From Synechococcus sp. CS-1329 (lineage in GTDB: Bacteria > Cyanobacteriota > Cyanobacteriia > PCC-6307 > Cyanobiaceae), in NCBI RefSeq assembly GCF_025128055.1, contig NZ_JAHLYS010000039.1:1-35997 (forward strand): DNA of 35,997 bases, read 5' to 3'. The notes beneath the pieces are model-generated. The model saw nothing but the letters and a program-made list of their open reading frames with translations, searched no databases and had not been told where the DNA came from. A program made the position numbers and the translations under genes. This document shows, piece by piece, positions 29,252 through 35,997 of the stretch. The first letter of the stretch is position 1, and every line of letters begins with the position of its first letter.

Positions 29252-29473
29252 ATGAACGTTCTCTTGTTCCTGCTCGTGGGCGTCACCGCCGGATGGTTGG
29301 CCGGTGGGCTGGTGATGCACCTGGTGGCTGGGATCATCGGTGCCCTCATCGGCGGCCTGGCCCTGGTGGGCCTGGGCCCCTCCCTGGGCGGTGCGCTGCT
29401 TGACAGCGTCATCAAGGCGGCGATCGGCGCTGGGCTGGCGGTGCTGGTGTTGCGGCTGATCAAGCGGCCCTGA
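29252..29473 (+). CDS. GlsB/YeaQ/YmgE-type small membrane protein (transglycosylase-associated family)
   Basis: A 73-residue protein with three hydrophobic stretches: LLFLLVGVTAGWLAGGLVM, VAGIIGALIGGLALVGLG and VIKAAIGAGLAVLVLRLI. The pattern GWLAGG, GIIGALIGG and a terminal RLIK matches the YeaQ/YmgE family of small stress-associated membrane proteins, although the usual loop between the first two segments is shortened. The start ATG at 29252 follows a short open gap. Function is not established in this family beyond association with stress response. Confidence 0.7.
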   Translation: MNVLLFLLVGVTAGWLAGGLVMHLVAGIIGALIGGLALVGLGPSLGGALLDSVIKAAIGAGLAVLVLRLIKRP

Positions 29474-29547
29474 CCATGTTCTGAAGTGTTGTGCCAGCTT
29501 GGAGTTGGGCACGCCCCACGCGCTGCCCAGCCACTGGCTGCATCAGC

Positions 29548-29554
29548 AGGAGGT
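29548..29554 (+). promoter_or_regulatory. Strong ribosome binding site
   Basis: AGGAGGT lies 6 bases before the ATG at 29561. It is among the best Shine-Dalgarno matches I saw in the window and decides the start of the small gene that follows. Confidence 0.8.
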
Positions 29555-29560
29555 CTCCCC

Positions 29561-29770
29561 ATGCATGCTCATTCACTGGATCTACCCGAAGCCCTGAACC
29601 TGCTCGACTTAGATCAATTACCTGAGGATTTCGGGGAGCTTTCACGTCAGGTGGCCTGGCATCAGCCCGCCACCAAGCCATGGGGTAAAACCGAGACCCT
29701 GGCTTATCGGGTGGTCTGGCAGGCCGTCGAGCAGCACGTCGAGCATCTGGGCGAGAGCGTCAGCGGTTAA
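29561..29770 (+). CDS. Small acidic protein of unknown function
   Basis: A 69-residue soluble protein beginning MHAHSLDLPEALNLLDLDQL. It is acidic in the first half and ends QAVEQHVEHLGESVSG. The perfect AGGAGGT site 6 bases upstream is strong evidence that it is translated well. No family is recognised. Its last 11 bases overlap the end of the convergent TspO-like gene. The composition suggests a helical soluble protein; no signal peptide or membrane segment is present. Confidence 0.65.
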   Translation: MHAHSLDLPEALNLLDLDQLPEDFGELSRQVAWHQPATKPWGKTETLAYRVVWQAVEQHVEHLGESVSG

Positions 29771-30221
29771 GGCCCTCCATCCGCCAGGTCACGAAGCTGC
29801 CCACCGGGCTCCAGAGCAGGAAGGGGATCAGCAGCCATGCCGCTGGCCGCGACTGCTGCACCACCACCACCGCCAGGGCCACTCCCCAGGCCCAGCCCGC
29901 CAGGCCGATCACGGTGCCGTTGCGCAGGGTCCGGCTGCGGCAGATCAGCAAGGTGTAGCTCTGCACCAGCAGCACCAGCCCCAGATAGCCCGCCATCAGT
30001 GCCAGGCTGCTGCTGGCCTGCCACACCAGCAGGGCCGAGGCATAGAAACAGAGGTAGATCGCCAGCCAGATCGCCGGGATCCAGCGCTCGAAGGTCAGCC
30101 AGCGGGGGCGGCGCAGCTGCAGGAACCAGCGAAAATCGGCCTGGGACGGGTTGAGCAGGGCTCCAACCGCCACGATCACAGCCAGGATCACCAAGGCTGC
30201 CACCATCGTCAGTGCGTGCAT
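29760..30221 (-). CDS. TspO/MBR-family (tryptophan-rich sensory) membrane protein
   Basis: A 153-residue protein with five membrane segments, starting at the ATG at 30219-30221; a longer frame to 30284 lacks a good start. The text FRWFLQLRRPRWLTFERWIPAIW is like the TspO WxxLxKPxW region. The C-terminal AAWLLIPFLLWSPVGSFVTW plus final GLN matches the family's last segment. TspO proteins bind tetrapyrroles and affect stress responses in bacteria, which suits a cyanobacterium, but the binding residues are only partly conserved here. It overlaps the convergent small gene by 11 bases and is divergent from the alcohol dehydrogenase gene. Confidence 0.7.
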   Translation of the reverse strand: MHALTMVAALVILAVIVAVGALLNPSQADFRWFLQLRRPRWLTFERWIPAIWLAIYLCFYASALLVWQASSSLALMAGYLGLVLLVQSYTLLICRSRTLRNGTVIGLAGWAWGVALAVVVVQQSRPAAWLLIPFLLWSPVGSFVTWRMEGLNR

Positions 30222-30355
30222 CGAGTCCCCAGGCTGATGGTCCGGTGGCTGCAATCGCCACGCTCTCTCCAGGGCCGTCATCAATCCGTACGACCTGCCG
30301 CTGCAGCGCCTGTCCTGAAGACTGGGTTACGTTGACGCCACGCCGCTGAGGTCGG

Positions 30356-31357
30356 GTGGAGATCACCATTTGGCAGGCTGAGGCCCAGGGTGCGGCGCTG
30401 GAGCGCTCCGGAGCCACCGTGCTGGAGCCGGGCCCGGATGAGGTGCTGCTGGAGGTGCTCCATTGCGGGCTCTGCCACAGCGATGTGTCGATGCTCGACA
30501 ACGCCTGGGGGATCAGCACCTACCCGCTGGTGCCCGGCCACGAGGTGGTCGGACGGGTGAGCGCGGTGGGTGCCGGGGTGAGTCGCTCGCTGCTGGGATC
30601 GGTTCAGGGCCTGGGCTGGTTCGCCGGCAGCTGCCGTCACTGCGACTGGTGCGTTGGGGGTCACGCCAACCTCTGCCCCTCGCTCGAAGCGGTGGTGGTC
30701 GGTCGCCACGGAGGCTTCGCCAGCCATGTGCTGGCCCATCAGGACTGGATCGTGCCGATCCCCGCCGGGCTTGCCGCCGCCGATGCCGGGCCGCTGTTCT
30801 GCGGCGGCATCACGGTGTTTGCTCCGCTCTTTGATGAGGCGGTGTCACCCACGGCGCGGGTGGCGGTGATCGGCATCGGCGGGCTGGGCCACCTCGCCCT
30901 CCAGTTCGCCCGCGCCTGGGGCTGTGAGGTCACAGCGATCACCACCTCGATGGCCAAGGCGGAGGAGGCCCGCCAGCTCGGGGCCCATCGCGTGCTCAGC
31001 CTCGCTGAGCTGGGCGACCATCCGGGCGCCTTCGATCTGATCATCAACACCAGCAACCACGATCTCGATTGGCCGGTGCTGATCGCCAGCCTGGCGCCCC
31101 TCGGGCGGCTGCATCAGCTGGGGGTGCCGCCCTCGCCGCTGGAAATCCCCGCCTTCCCGTTGATCGGCGGTCGCCGCAGCGTCACCGGCAGCCCCACCTC
31201 CTCGCCCGCCACCCTGCGGCGCATGGTGGAGTTCTGCGGCCGCCACGGCATCACGCCGCAGGTGGAGCACCTGCCGATGGCCGAGATCAACACGGCGATC
31301 GCGCGGCTGCGCCGAGGTGATGTGCGCTATCGCTTCGTTCTCGATGGACCGGCCTGA
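30356..31357 (+). CDS. Zinc-dependent alcohol dehydrogenase (YahK/CAD-like aldehyde reductase)
   Basis: A 333-residue medium-chain dehydrogenase. Catalytic zinc ligands appear as Cys40 in HCGLCHSDV and His62-Glu63 in VPGHEVVG. The structural zinc site is Cys93, Cys96, Cys99 and Cys107 (CRHCDWCVGGHANLC). The cofactor motif is VAVIGIGGLGHLALQFARAW. The overall pattern is closest to the YahK/Ahr and cinnamyl alcohol dehydrogenase group, which reduces aldehydes, usually with NADPH. The start is GTG at 30356. Its TGA overlaps the ATG of the Nudix gene (TGATG at 31355), so translation is coupled. It heads a tightly packed plus-strand cluster reaching tRNA-Pro. Confidence 0.93.
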   Translation: MEITIWQAEAQGAALERSGATVLEPGPDEVLLEVLHCGLCHSDVSMLDNAWGISTYPLVPGHEVVGRVSAVGAGVSRSLLGSVQGLGWFAGSCRHCDWCVGGHANLCPSLEAVVVGRHGGFASHVLAHQDWIVPIPAGLAAADAGPLFCGGITVFAPLFDEAVSPTARVAVIGIGGLGHLALQFARAWGCEVTAITTSMAKAEEARQLGAHRVLSLAELGDHPGAFDLIINTSNHDLDWPVLIASLAPLGRLHQLGVPPSPLEIPAFPLIGGRRSVTGSPTSSPATLRRMVEFCGRHGITPQVEHLPMAEINTAIARLRRGDVRYRFVLDGPA

Positions 31358-31794
31358 TGGCGGCAGCGGCTGAGCTGATGCTGGAGGTGGCCCTGGCGAT
31401 GCTGGAGCGCGACGGCCGCTGGTTGGTGCAGCTGCGCGACGACATACCCGGCATCGTCGCTCCGGGCTGCTGGGGCCTCTTCGGCGGCCACCTGGAACCT
31501 GGCGAGAGCCCTGAGCAGGCCGTGCGGCGGGAGCTGCAGGAGGAAATCAGCTGGTGCTGCGGCGACCTGCCCTTCTGGTTCCGTCACAGCAATCCGCAAC
31601 GGATCGCCCATTTCTTTCGCTCCAGCCTGCCTCTGTCCCTGGACGGCCTTCAGCTGCTGGAGGGTCAGGACATGACGCTCGCTGGCCTCGATGAGCTGGC
31701 CGCCGGTGAGGTCTGGAGCCCCAGGCTGCAGCAGAGCCGGCCCCTGGCCCCCTCCCTGCAGCTGGCGCTGGAGACCCTGCGCCGCAACCCATGA
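31357..31794 (+). CDS. Nudix hydrolase
   Basis: A 145-residue protein whose Nudix box is GGHLEPGESPEQAVRRELQE plus EIS. It keeps the metal-binding Glu residues and the RE-x2-EE helix; the usual late glycine of the box is not conserved. Nudix enzymes cleave nucleoside diphosphates linked to another group; the substrate cannot be inferred. It is translationally coupled to both neighbours: its ATG overlaps the dehydrogenase stop and its own stop overlaps the ATPase start (ATGA at 31791). This suggests the three proteins are needed in similar amounts. Confidence 0.9.
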   Translation: MAAAAELMLEVALAMLERDGRWLVQLRDDIPGIVAPGCWGLFGGHLEPGESPEQAVRRELQEEISWCCGDLPFWFRHSNPQRIAHFFRSSLPLSLDGLQLLEGQDMTLAGLDELAAGEVWSPRLQQSRPLAPSLQLALETLRRNP

Positions 31795-32633
31795 GCGCGG
31801 CGGAGCCCTACCTCGAACTGGAGGCAGTGGAGGCCTGGCTGGGATCCCGGCGGGTGTTCGAGAGCCTCAGTCTGCGGCTGCAGCAAGGGCAGAACAGCGT
31901 GATCCTGGGTCCGAACGGAGCCGGCAAGAGCGCTCTGATCAAACTGCTCAGCCGTGAGATCTACCCCGTGGTCAGGCCGGGTTCACACCTGCGCCTGTTC
32001 GGGCTGGAAACCGTCAACCTCTGGGACCTGCGCGCCCGCATCGGCCTGGTCTCCCGTGACCTCCAGGCTGGTTACGTGGGCGCGGTGCCGGCCGCCGATG
32101 TGGTGCTCTCGGGCTTCTTCGGTTCGGTGGGGATCGGCCCCAGCCAGCACCCCAACGCTGGCCAGCGTCAGCGGGCGTGCGAACTGATGCGTCGGCTGCA
32201 GCTGGAGGACCTGGCCGATCGCCCCTACCGCCAGCTCTCCGATGGCCAGCGCCAGCGCCTGCTGCTGGCCCGCGCCCTGGTGCACGATCCCCAGGTGCTG
32301 GTGCTGGATGAACCCACCACCGGCCTTGATCTGGGCGCCAAGCACCAGCTGCTGCAGATTCTGCGTGAGCTGGCCCAGGCCGGTACCACTCTGCTGCTGG
32401 TCACCCACCAGATCGAAGCGATCATCCCTGAGATCAGCCGTTGTCTGCTGCTGAGTCAGGGGGTGCTGGTGGCTGATGGCCCGACGGACGAGCTGCTGGC
32501 CGCTGGCCCCCTCAGCCAGCTGTTCGGCATGCCCCTGCAGGTGTTCAGTGCCGGTGGATTTCGCCAGGTGCTGCCGGCCTCTCCCCATGAGCAGGGCCTC
32601 ACCCAGGCTCACGGTTCCTGGCGTTCCCTGTGA
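31791..32633 (+). CDS. Orphan ABC transporter ATP-binding protein
   Basis: A 280-residue single ATPase domain. Walker A is GPNGAGKS (residues 40-47), the signature is LSDGQRQRLLLARAL, Walker B is QVLVLDEPTTGLD and the switch histidine is in LLVTHQIEAI. The signature has Asp in place of the second Gly of LSGGQ, as seen in some ModF- and iron-type ATPases. No permease or binding protein is adjacent, so it must pair with a membrane protein encoded elsewhere, or serve a non-transport role. It overlaps the Nudix gene by 4 bases. The C-terminal 60 residues extend beyond the core and may bind a partner. Confidence 0.92.
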   Translation: MSAAEPYLELEAVEAWLGSRRVFESLSLRLQQGQNSVILGPNGAGKSALIKLLSREIYPVVRPGSHLRLFGLETVNLWDLRARIGLVSRDLQAGYVGAVPAADVVLSGFFGSVGIGPSQHPNAGQRQRACELMRRLQLEDLADRPYRQLSDGQRQRLLLARALVHDPQVLVLDEPTTGLDLGAKHQLLQILRELAQAGTTLLLVTHQIEAIIPEISRCLLLSQGVLVADGPTDELLAAGPLSQLFGMPLQVFSAGGFRQVLPASPHEQGLTQAHGSWRSL

Positions 32634-32662
32634 GGCTGGGGCAAACTCACAGCAGAGCGTCC

Positions 32663-33025
32663 ATGGGCATGGCATCGACCAGGCAGCACCGCAGACCGCG
32701 CTGGCTTGGGCTCCTGGTCTGGGCGCCCCTGCTGGGCCTTCCTTTCGCCGGCGACGCGTTGGCCATGTCCTCCCCCTGGTGGGAGAACTACGACGTGCGC
32801 GAAACGTTCCTCTGCAACGACACCAACAAGGTGGTGGTGGAGCGCAACGACGCCCAGGCGGCGCTGCTGGCCGGACGCTCCCGCACCACCCTCTTCCGCG
32901 AAGACTCGCCGCTGCCGGGCCTGCGCTACGGCACCGACCGTCTGCGCCTGATCCTGCGCGGCGACGAACTCACCCTGGAGCGGCTGCCCCAGCGCATGGT
33001 CTGTCTGCGCACCGATCAGGTCTGA
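32663..33025 (+). CDS. Exported protein, MliC-like
   Basis: A 120-residue protein starting at ATG 32663. An in-frame GTG at 32630 overlaps the ATPase stop (GTGA) and is possible. The signal peptide is MGMASTRQHRRPRW followed by a hydrophobic run ending GDALA. The mature part has two Cys (FLCND and MVCLRT) and the sequence RYGTDRLRLILRGDELTLER. This resembles the beta-barrel MliC family of lysozyme inhibitors, although the similarity is only of pattern. The mature protein is probably periplasmic. It belongs to the packed cluster, 4 bases before the next gene. Confidence 0.6.
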   Translation: MGMASTRQHRRPRWLGLLVWAPLLGLPFAGDALAMSSPWWENYDVRETFLCNDTNKVVVERNDAQAALLAGRSRTTLFREDSPLPGLRYGTDRLRLILRGDELTLERLPQRMVCLRTDQV

Positions 33026-33029
33026 TGGC

Positions 33030-33215
33030 ATGACGCCCCTCGCTGATCGCACGGTGCTGCTGCTGATGGCCATCACCCTCGGGGTGGTGGCGGCCCTGGT
33101 GTTCTGGAGCGTGCGGCTGCAGCCCGCCCCCGAAACCCCCCTGCTCTGGAAGGAGACCCCCGGCCGCAGTGCCCCAGCCGGCCCGGCGGCCCAGCCGAAA
33201 GGCACCCTGCTCTGA
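33030..33215 (+). CDS. Small single-pass membrane protein, unknown
   Basis: A 61-residue protein with one transmembrane helix (LLLMAITLGVVAALVFWSV) and a proline-rich tail. It lies 4 bases after the MliC-like gene and 5 before the next, so it is very probably translated from the same mRNA. It has no recognised family. Confidence 0.6.
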   Translation: MTPLADRTVLLLMAITLGVVAALVFWSVRLQPAPETPLLWKETPGRSAPAGPAAQPKGTLL

Positions 33216-33220
33216 CTCCC

Positions 33221-33586
33221 TTGGCATCCCCCGACGACGGCCCGGAGGGCCAACGACAGCTCGACCCCCTGCCCAAGGGGTTGGTGGAGCTCTATGGCCT
33301 GCTGGCGGTGCTGTTCGTGCTGGTGCCCGAGTGGATGGCCGGCGGTGCCATGCGCTCGATCCCAGGGGTGCACCAGGGCAACCCCCTGCCGGTCACGGCC
33401 AGTGCCTGGCGCCGGCTGCCGGAGCTGCGCCTGGCGGCCCTGGACCTGGCCCAGCTGCGCGAGCTGGCGCGGAGCCTGCGCCTCTGGGGCTACGCCAGTG
33501 ACAGCCGCGATCGGCTCACCCTGCGAATCCTCAGGCGGCTCAAGCGGGTCCGCAGCTGGGAGGCCTTGCTGCCGCGGGGGCTGTGA
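33221..33586 (+). CDS. Protein of unknown function with one membrane segment
   Basis: A 121-residue protein whose start is taken as TTG at 33221, giving MASPDDGPEGQRQ. One hydrophobic stretch (LYGLLAVLFVLVPEWMAGG) is followed by a basic helical tail (LAQLRELARSLRLWGYASDS, then RLTLRILRRLKRVRSW). That tail resembles SAP-like or other nucleic-acid-binding helices, but this is only a guess. It is the last gene of the cluster, ending 15 bases before tRNA-Pro; no promoter for the tRNA is obvious in that gap, so read-through transcription is possible. Confidence 0.55.
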   Translation: MASPDDGPEGQRQLDPLPKGLVELYGLLAVLFVLVPEWMAGGAMRSIPGVHQGNPLPVTASAWRRLPELRLAALDLAQLRELARSLRLWGYASDSRDRLTLRILRRLKRVRSWEALLPRGL

Positions 33587-33601
33587 TAGCTTCCATTTCA
33601 A

Positions 33602-33674
33602 CGGGGCGTAGCGCAGCTTGGTAGCGCACCACTTTGGGGTAGTGGGGGTCGTGGGTTCAAATCCCGCCGCTCCG
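33602..33674 (+). tRNA. tRNA-Pro (anticodon GGG)
   Basis: The 73 bases fold as a full cloverleaf: acceptor CGGGGCG/CGCTCCG with one G-T pair, D stem GCGC/GCGC, anticodon stem CCACT/AGTGG with loop TTGGGGT (anticodon GGG, decoding CCC), and T stem GTGGG/CCCGC with loop TTCAAAT. The CCA end is not encoded. A T-tailed hairpin follows at 33701-33725. Confidence 0.97.
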
Positions 33675-33679
33675 ATTCT

Positions 33680-34699
33680 TTAACCGTTCATCACCACTTC
33701 ACCGGCTTCCCCAGCCGGTTTTTTTGTGCCTGCCCCCGCCAGCAGACCCTGCAGCGACGAGCGGCTGCTGTCCTGGCTGAGCCGGTCGCCAAGCTCCAGC
33801 CAGTGCTGCCAGCCCTCCCGCTGCTGGCCTTCGATCCAATGGCTGAGCTGGGAAAACAAGGGGCTGGAGCCGAGCACATCCTCGAGTGCTGCGGCCAGCA
33901 CCTGCAGATCGTGCAGGTCACCGAGGATGTCCTGGGCTCGCTTGAGGTCGCTGAGCCAGGGGCTGAAGGCGGGCTCGAGGTAGGGCTCCAGGTTCTCGAG
34001 GCCGTAGCGCACCCCCTTGATCCGCTTGCGCAGCCCATGCAGGGCCGGATCAGCGGGATCAGTGCTGAACCAGCCCGGTTCAAGAAACAGCCCCGCCGCC
34101 GCCTGGGCGCGCCACTCCCCCAGCCAGGGCTGCAGGGGCCGCTCCCCCAGGCTGGTGAAGTGGGGGTGGTCCTGCCAGCGGTGCAGGCGTTCCAGCAGTT
34201 TCAGGTAACGGTGGCCGCGCAGGGATTCCGCCAGTCCCTCGAAGGCCCGGCGCCGATCGCGGTTCAGCTGTTTCATGGCGGGGCGCAGGGCCCTGGTTTC
34301 AGCCTCTGTCAGAGATGGCAGCAGCCCGCTCTCCAGGCGCTGGCGCAGCACATCGAGATCACGGCAGAGCCCGGTGCGCCGGGCCACCCGGGCGATGCGC
34401 CGTTCGCTGATGCCATCGGGCAGGCTGAGGGCCGGCTGGAACTGCACCAGGGCGGTGCGCAGCCGCCGCAGGCTCACCCGCAGCTGATGCAGGGGTTCAG
34501 GATCGGCATCGGCCAGCACCTCCGGCTGCAGACGTCCCAGCCGGCGGGTCTGCTTCTGGATCAGCTGGGCGGCGTGGCTGCCGTTGCTGACGGCCTCCGG
34601 GATCGGCAGCGATGACGCAGCCAAGCGATCAGATCCTTGGTTCCCGGCTGGTTCCATGGTCTCGTCAGGTTCCATGGTCTCGGCTGCTGCTGGCTTCAT
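33680..34699 (-). CDS. CHAD-domain protein
   Basis: A 339-residue protein with one CHAD domain (about 40-320). It is a helical, histidine- and arginine-rich fold that binds inorganic polyphosphate; the signature is LHQLRVSLRRLRTALVQF, with later HGLRKRIKGVRYGLENL and DLKRAQDILGDLHDLQVL. The first 38 residues are low in complexity and contain an 18-base tandem repeat (34650-34682) encoding repeated ETMEP. The start is the ATG at 34697-34699; the repeat adds two more in-frame ATGs. Its neighbour pstS is a phosphate-uptake gene, so both may concern phosphate. The last 45 bases carry the antisense of the tRNA-Pro terminator. Confidence 0.85.
   Translation of the reverse strand: MKPAAAETMEPDETMEPAGNQGSDRLAASSLPIPEAVSNGSHAAQLIQKQTRRLGRLQPEVLADADPEPLHQLRVSLRRLRTALVQFQPALSLPDGISERRIARVARRTGLCRDLDVLRQRLESGLLPSLTEAETRALRPAMKQLNRDRRRAFEGLAESLRGHRYLKLLERLHRWQDHPHFTSLGERPLQPWLGEWRAQAAAGLFLEPGWFSTDPADPALHGLRKRIKGVRYGLENLEPYLEPAFSPWLSDLKRAQDILGDLHDLQVLAAALEDVLGSSPLFSQLSHWIEGQQREGWQHWLELGDRLSQDSSRSSLQGLLAGAGTKKPAGEAGEVVMNG
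33701..33725 (+). terminator. Rho-independent terminator of tRNA-Pro
   Basis: Stem ACCGGCT (33701-33707) and AGCCGGT (33713-33719) with loop TCCCC, followed by a run of T ending at 33725. It is on the plus strand after tRNA-Pro and lies inside the 3' end of the opposite-strand CHAD gene, where it encodes the tail KKPAGEAG. Confidence 0.85.
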
Positions 34700-34732
34700 T
34701 CTCCCGCCGGCGCCGCCCAGGCTCCCAGGTTT

Positions 34733-35806
34733 CTAGCGGGGCAGGGGGCGCTTGAGCTGCTGGAAGCTGCGACCCAGGGCCTGGCCGACCGTGAGCCCCA
34801 CCGGCAGATCGCCGGCGAAGGAGCTGCCCAGTACATGGCGGTAGAGCTTGGTTTCTACCAGCCGGTAGGTGGTCTCCGGCAGGGGAATCGCCCCAACGGC
34901 TTTGACGATTTCAGGACCCTGGCGCACGAAGGTCGTGACGAACCGCTGCAGCTCAGGGCGCTTGAGCAGCTGCTCGTTGTTGATGTATAGAAACAGTGGA
35001 CGGGAGAAGGGCAGGTAACGCTCCTTCTGCACGGTCTCAAAGGAAGGACGCACGGCCCCCTTGGGCCCCTTCACCGCCAGTGATCGGATGCGATTGCGAT
35101 TGGCGGCATAGTAGCTGTAGCCGAAGTAGCCAAGGGCCTGCAGGTCGTTGGCGACGCATTTCACCAGCACGTTGTCGTCTTCACTGCTGGTGTAGTCGCT
35201 TCTGGAGTTATCGGCCTGGCCGCTCACCGCCTTGTTGAAGTAATCGAAGGTGCCGGAATCCTTGTCAGGACCGCAGAGGGTGATCGGTCGTGCCGGCCAG
35301 GCGCTGTTCACTTGATTCCAGGTCTTGATACGGCCCTGGGCACGGCGATTCCAGAGACGGCCCAGCTCTGCGGGGGAGATCTCCCTGGCCCAGCTATTGC
35401 GGGGATTCACCGCCACGGTGAGGGCATCGAAGGCGATCGGCAGCTCGATGAAGCGGATCCCCTTGGATTCACAGGCCTTGAGCTCCTGGCTGTTGATCGG
35501 CCTTGAGGCATTGCTGATGGCCACGGCCCCGGCGCAGAACGCACGGAAGCCAGCGGTGGTGCCGGTTTCCTTGAGCTCGAAGCGCACATCCCGACCGGCG
35601 GAGCTCTGGCGGAAGCGGCGGATGGCTTCGCCTGTGATCGGGAAAACGGTGCTGGATCCACTGATGCGGATCACTGGCTGGGTGCTCTGGGCCAGAGCTG
35701 AGCTGGGAGACGCCAAGGCCGGCAGAAGGGCCAGGGCGGCCAGAGCGCTGGGCGGCCGAGCTCCCAGGCCCAGAGGCGAACGCAGCGGCTTCAGCTTCGA
35801 GCTCAT
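34733..35806 (-). CDS. pstS: PstS/SphX-family phosphate-binding protein
   Basis: A 357-residue periplasmic protein that would deliver phosphate to a PstSCAB-type importer. The ATG at 35804-35806 (AAGGG upstream) gives MSSKLKPL, a hydrophobic signal and a likely cut after SSALA-QS. Binding-site segments are ISGSSTVFPIT, ETGTTAGFRAFCAGAVAIS and GPDKDSGTFDYF, with the SGTFDYF serine/threonine pattern typical of phosphate ligation. No pstC, pstA or pstB is adjacent, so it is an orphan binding protein, as SphX is. Only one CTTAAC half-site (complement of 35857-35862) was found upstream; it coincides with the IS5 insertion point 55 bases from the start. Confidence 0.88.
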   Translation of the reverse strand: MSSKLKPLRSPLGLGARPPSALAALALLPALASPSSALAQSTQPVIRISGSSTVFPITGEAIRRFRQSSAGRDVRFELKETGTTAGFRAFCAGAVAISNASRPINSQELKACESKGIRFIELPIAFDALTVAVNPRNSWAREISPAELGRLWNRRAQGRIKTWNQVNSAWPARPITLCGPDKDSGTFDYFNKAVSGQADNSRSDYTSSEDDNVLVKCVANDLQALGYFGYSYYAANRNRIRSLAVKGPKGAVRPSFETVQKERYLPFSRPLFLYINNEQLLKRPELQRFVTTFVRQGPEIVKAVGAIPLPETTYRLVETKLYRHVLGSSFAGDLPVGLTVGQALGRSFQQLKRPLPR

Positions 35807-35861
35807 GGAGTGGTTGCCCTTCAACTCCACTCTGGGGGCCGAAGGGCTGCTTCTCCGTTAA

Positions 35862-35880
35862 GAGTTTGCTGAAAAACCCC
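35862..35880 (+). repeat. Left terminal repeat of an IS5-family element
   Basis: GAGTTTGCTGAAAAACCCC, preceded by TAA. The first eight bases match the end of the decayed element at 27183-27190, which is preceded by TGA. Both flanks fit the TNA target sequence known for the IS1031 subgroup of the IS5 family. Confidence 0.7.
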
Positions 35881-35918
35881 GCTTCCTCTGCGAGAATGAG
35901 TCAACTGCCCCAGGTTTG

Positions 35919-35997
35919 ATGCGAGGTCAGCAGGAGCGCAGCGGCTCCTTGTTCTCCTACGTCTCGATCGAGGAGCGGATCCCGGCCAGCCATCCGC
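35919..35997 (+). CDS. IS5-family transposase, N-terminal fragment (runs off the right edge)
   Basis: The ATG at 35919 opens a frame of 26 codons beginning MRGQQERSGSLFSYVSIEER. This is the characteristic N-terminus of IS5-family (IS1031-like) DDE transposases. It lies about 57 bases inside the terminal repeat, the normal spacing. The remainder is outside the window, so intactness cannot be judged. The C-terminal half of the same transposase type is the one found decayed at 27.2-27.7 kb. This element separates pstS from whatever originally lay upstream. Confidence 0.85.
   Translation, partial: MRGQQERSGSLFSYVSIEERIPASHP

Overview
The window looks like part of a GC-rich picocyanobacterial chromosome (Cyanobium / Synechococcus-like alpha-cyanobacterium). 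The evidence is a PAM68-type photosystem II assembly protein, two cyanobacterial families of unknown function (DUF1816 and DUF3288), a cyanobacterial-type dnaG and dnaE, a Mini-ribonuclease III and a SphX/PstS-like phosphate-binding protein. No rRNA, CRISPR array, prophage or plasmid replication gene was seen. One tRNA (Pro, GGG) is present.

Layout. Positions 1-410 hold the 5' end of an IS3-family transposase reading off the left edge, abutting a stress-tolerance (BOF/OB-fold) gene that has lost its 5' end. From 0.56 to 24.3 kb the window is a dense housekeeping block. It has a DM13 lipoprotein, a secreted protein, dnaG, an EamA transporter, glutamate decarboxylase, a lipoprotein, ruvA-rpsO-PAM68, dnaE, a lower-GC TPR/glycosyltransferase gene, and a long co-directional minus-strand run read as DUF3288-trpD-carA-STAS-mrnC-rlmB-DUF1816-gatA. 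An ABC exporter, a small membrane protein and msrA close this block.

From 24.3 to 29.2 kb gene decay is concentrated. A hupE (nickel/cobalt permease) is cut and joined head-on to an inverted, truncated arylsulfatase gene carrying two in-frame TAA codons. A Na+/H+ antiporter ends exactly at the terminal repeat of a decayed IS5-family element. A tandem ChrR-like cupin gene follows, and then a secreted TPR gene broken by one stop and one frameshift.

From 29.2 to 33.7 kb the genes are compact again: small membrane proteins, a TspO-like protein, and a tightly packed plus-strand cluster (zinc alcohol dehydrogenase, Nudix hydrolase, orphan ABC ATPase, MliC-like exported protein, two small proteins) ending at tRNA-Pro. 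The tRNA terminator lies inside the 3' end of a convergent CHAD-domain gene. A pstS-like gene follows. A second IS5-family element, intact as far as visible, begins 55 bp upstream of the pstS start codon and runs off the right edge.

How it fits together: the core is replication, recombination and translation (dnaG, dnaE, ruvA, rpsO, gatA, rlmB, mrnC, tRNA-Pro) plus pyrimidine/arginine and tryptophan biosynthesis (carA, trpD). IS elements sit at both ends and in the middle, and most broken genes lie next to them or in the 24-29 kb decay zone. I do not see a clearly new defence or biosynthetic system. The least explained intact items are the tandem ChrR-like cupin protein and the dehydrogenase/Nudix/orphan-ATPase cluster.
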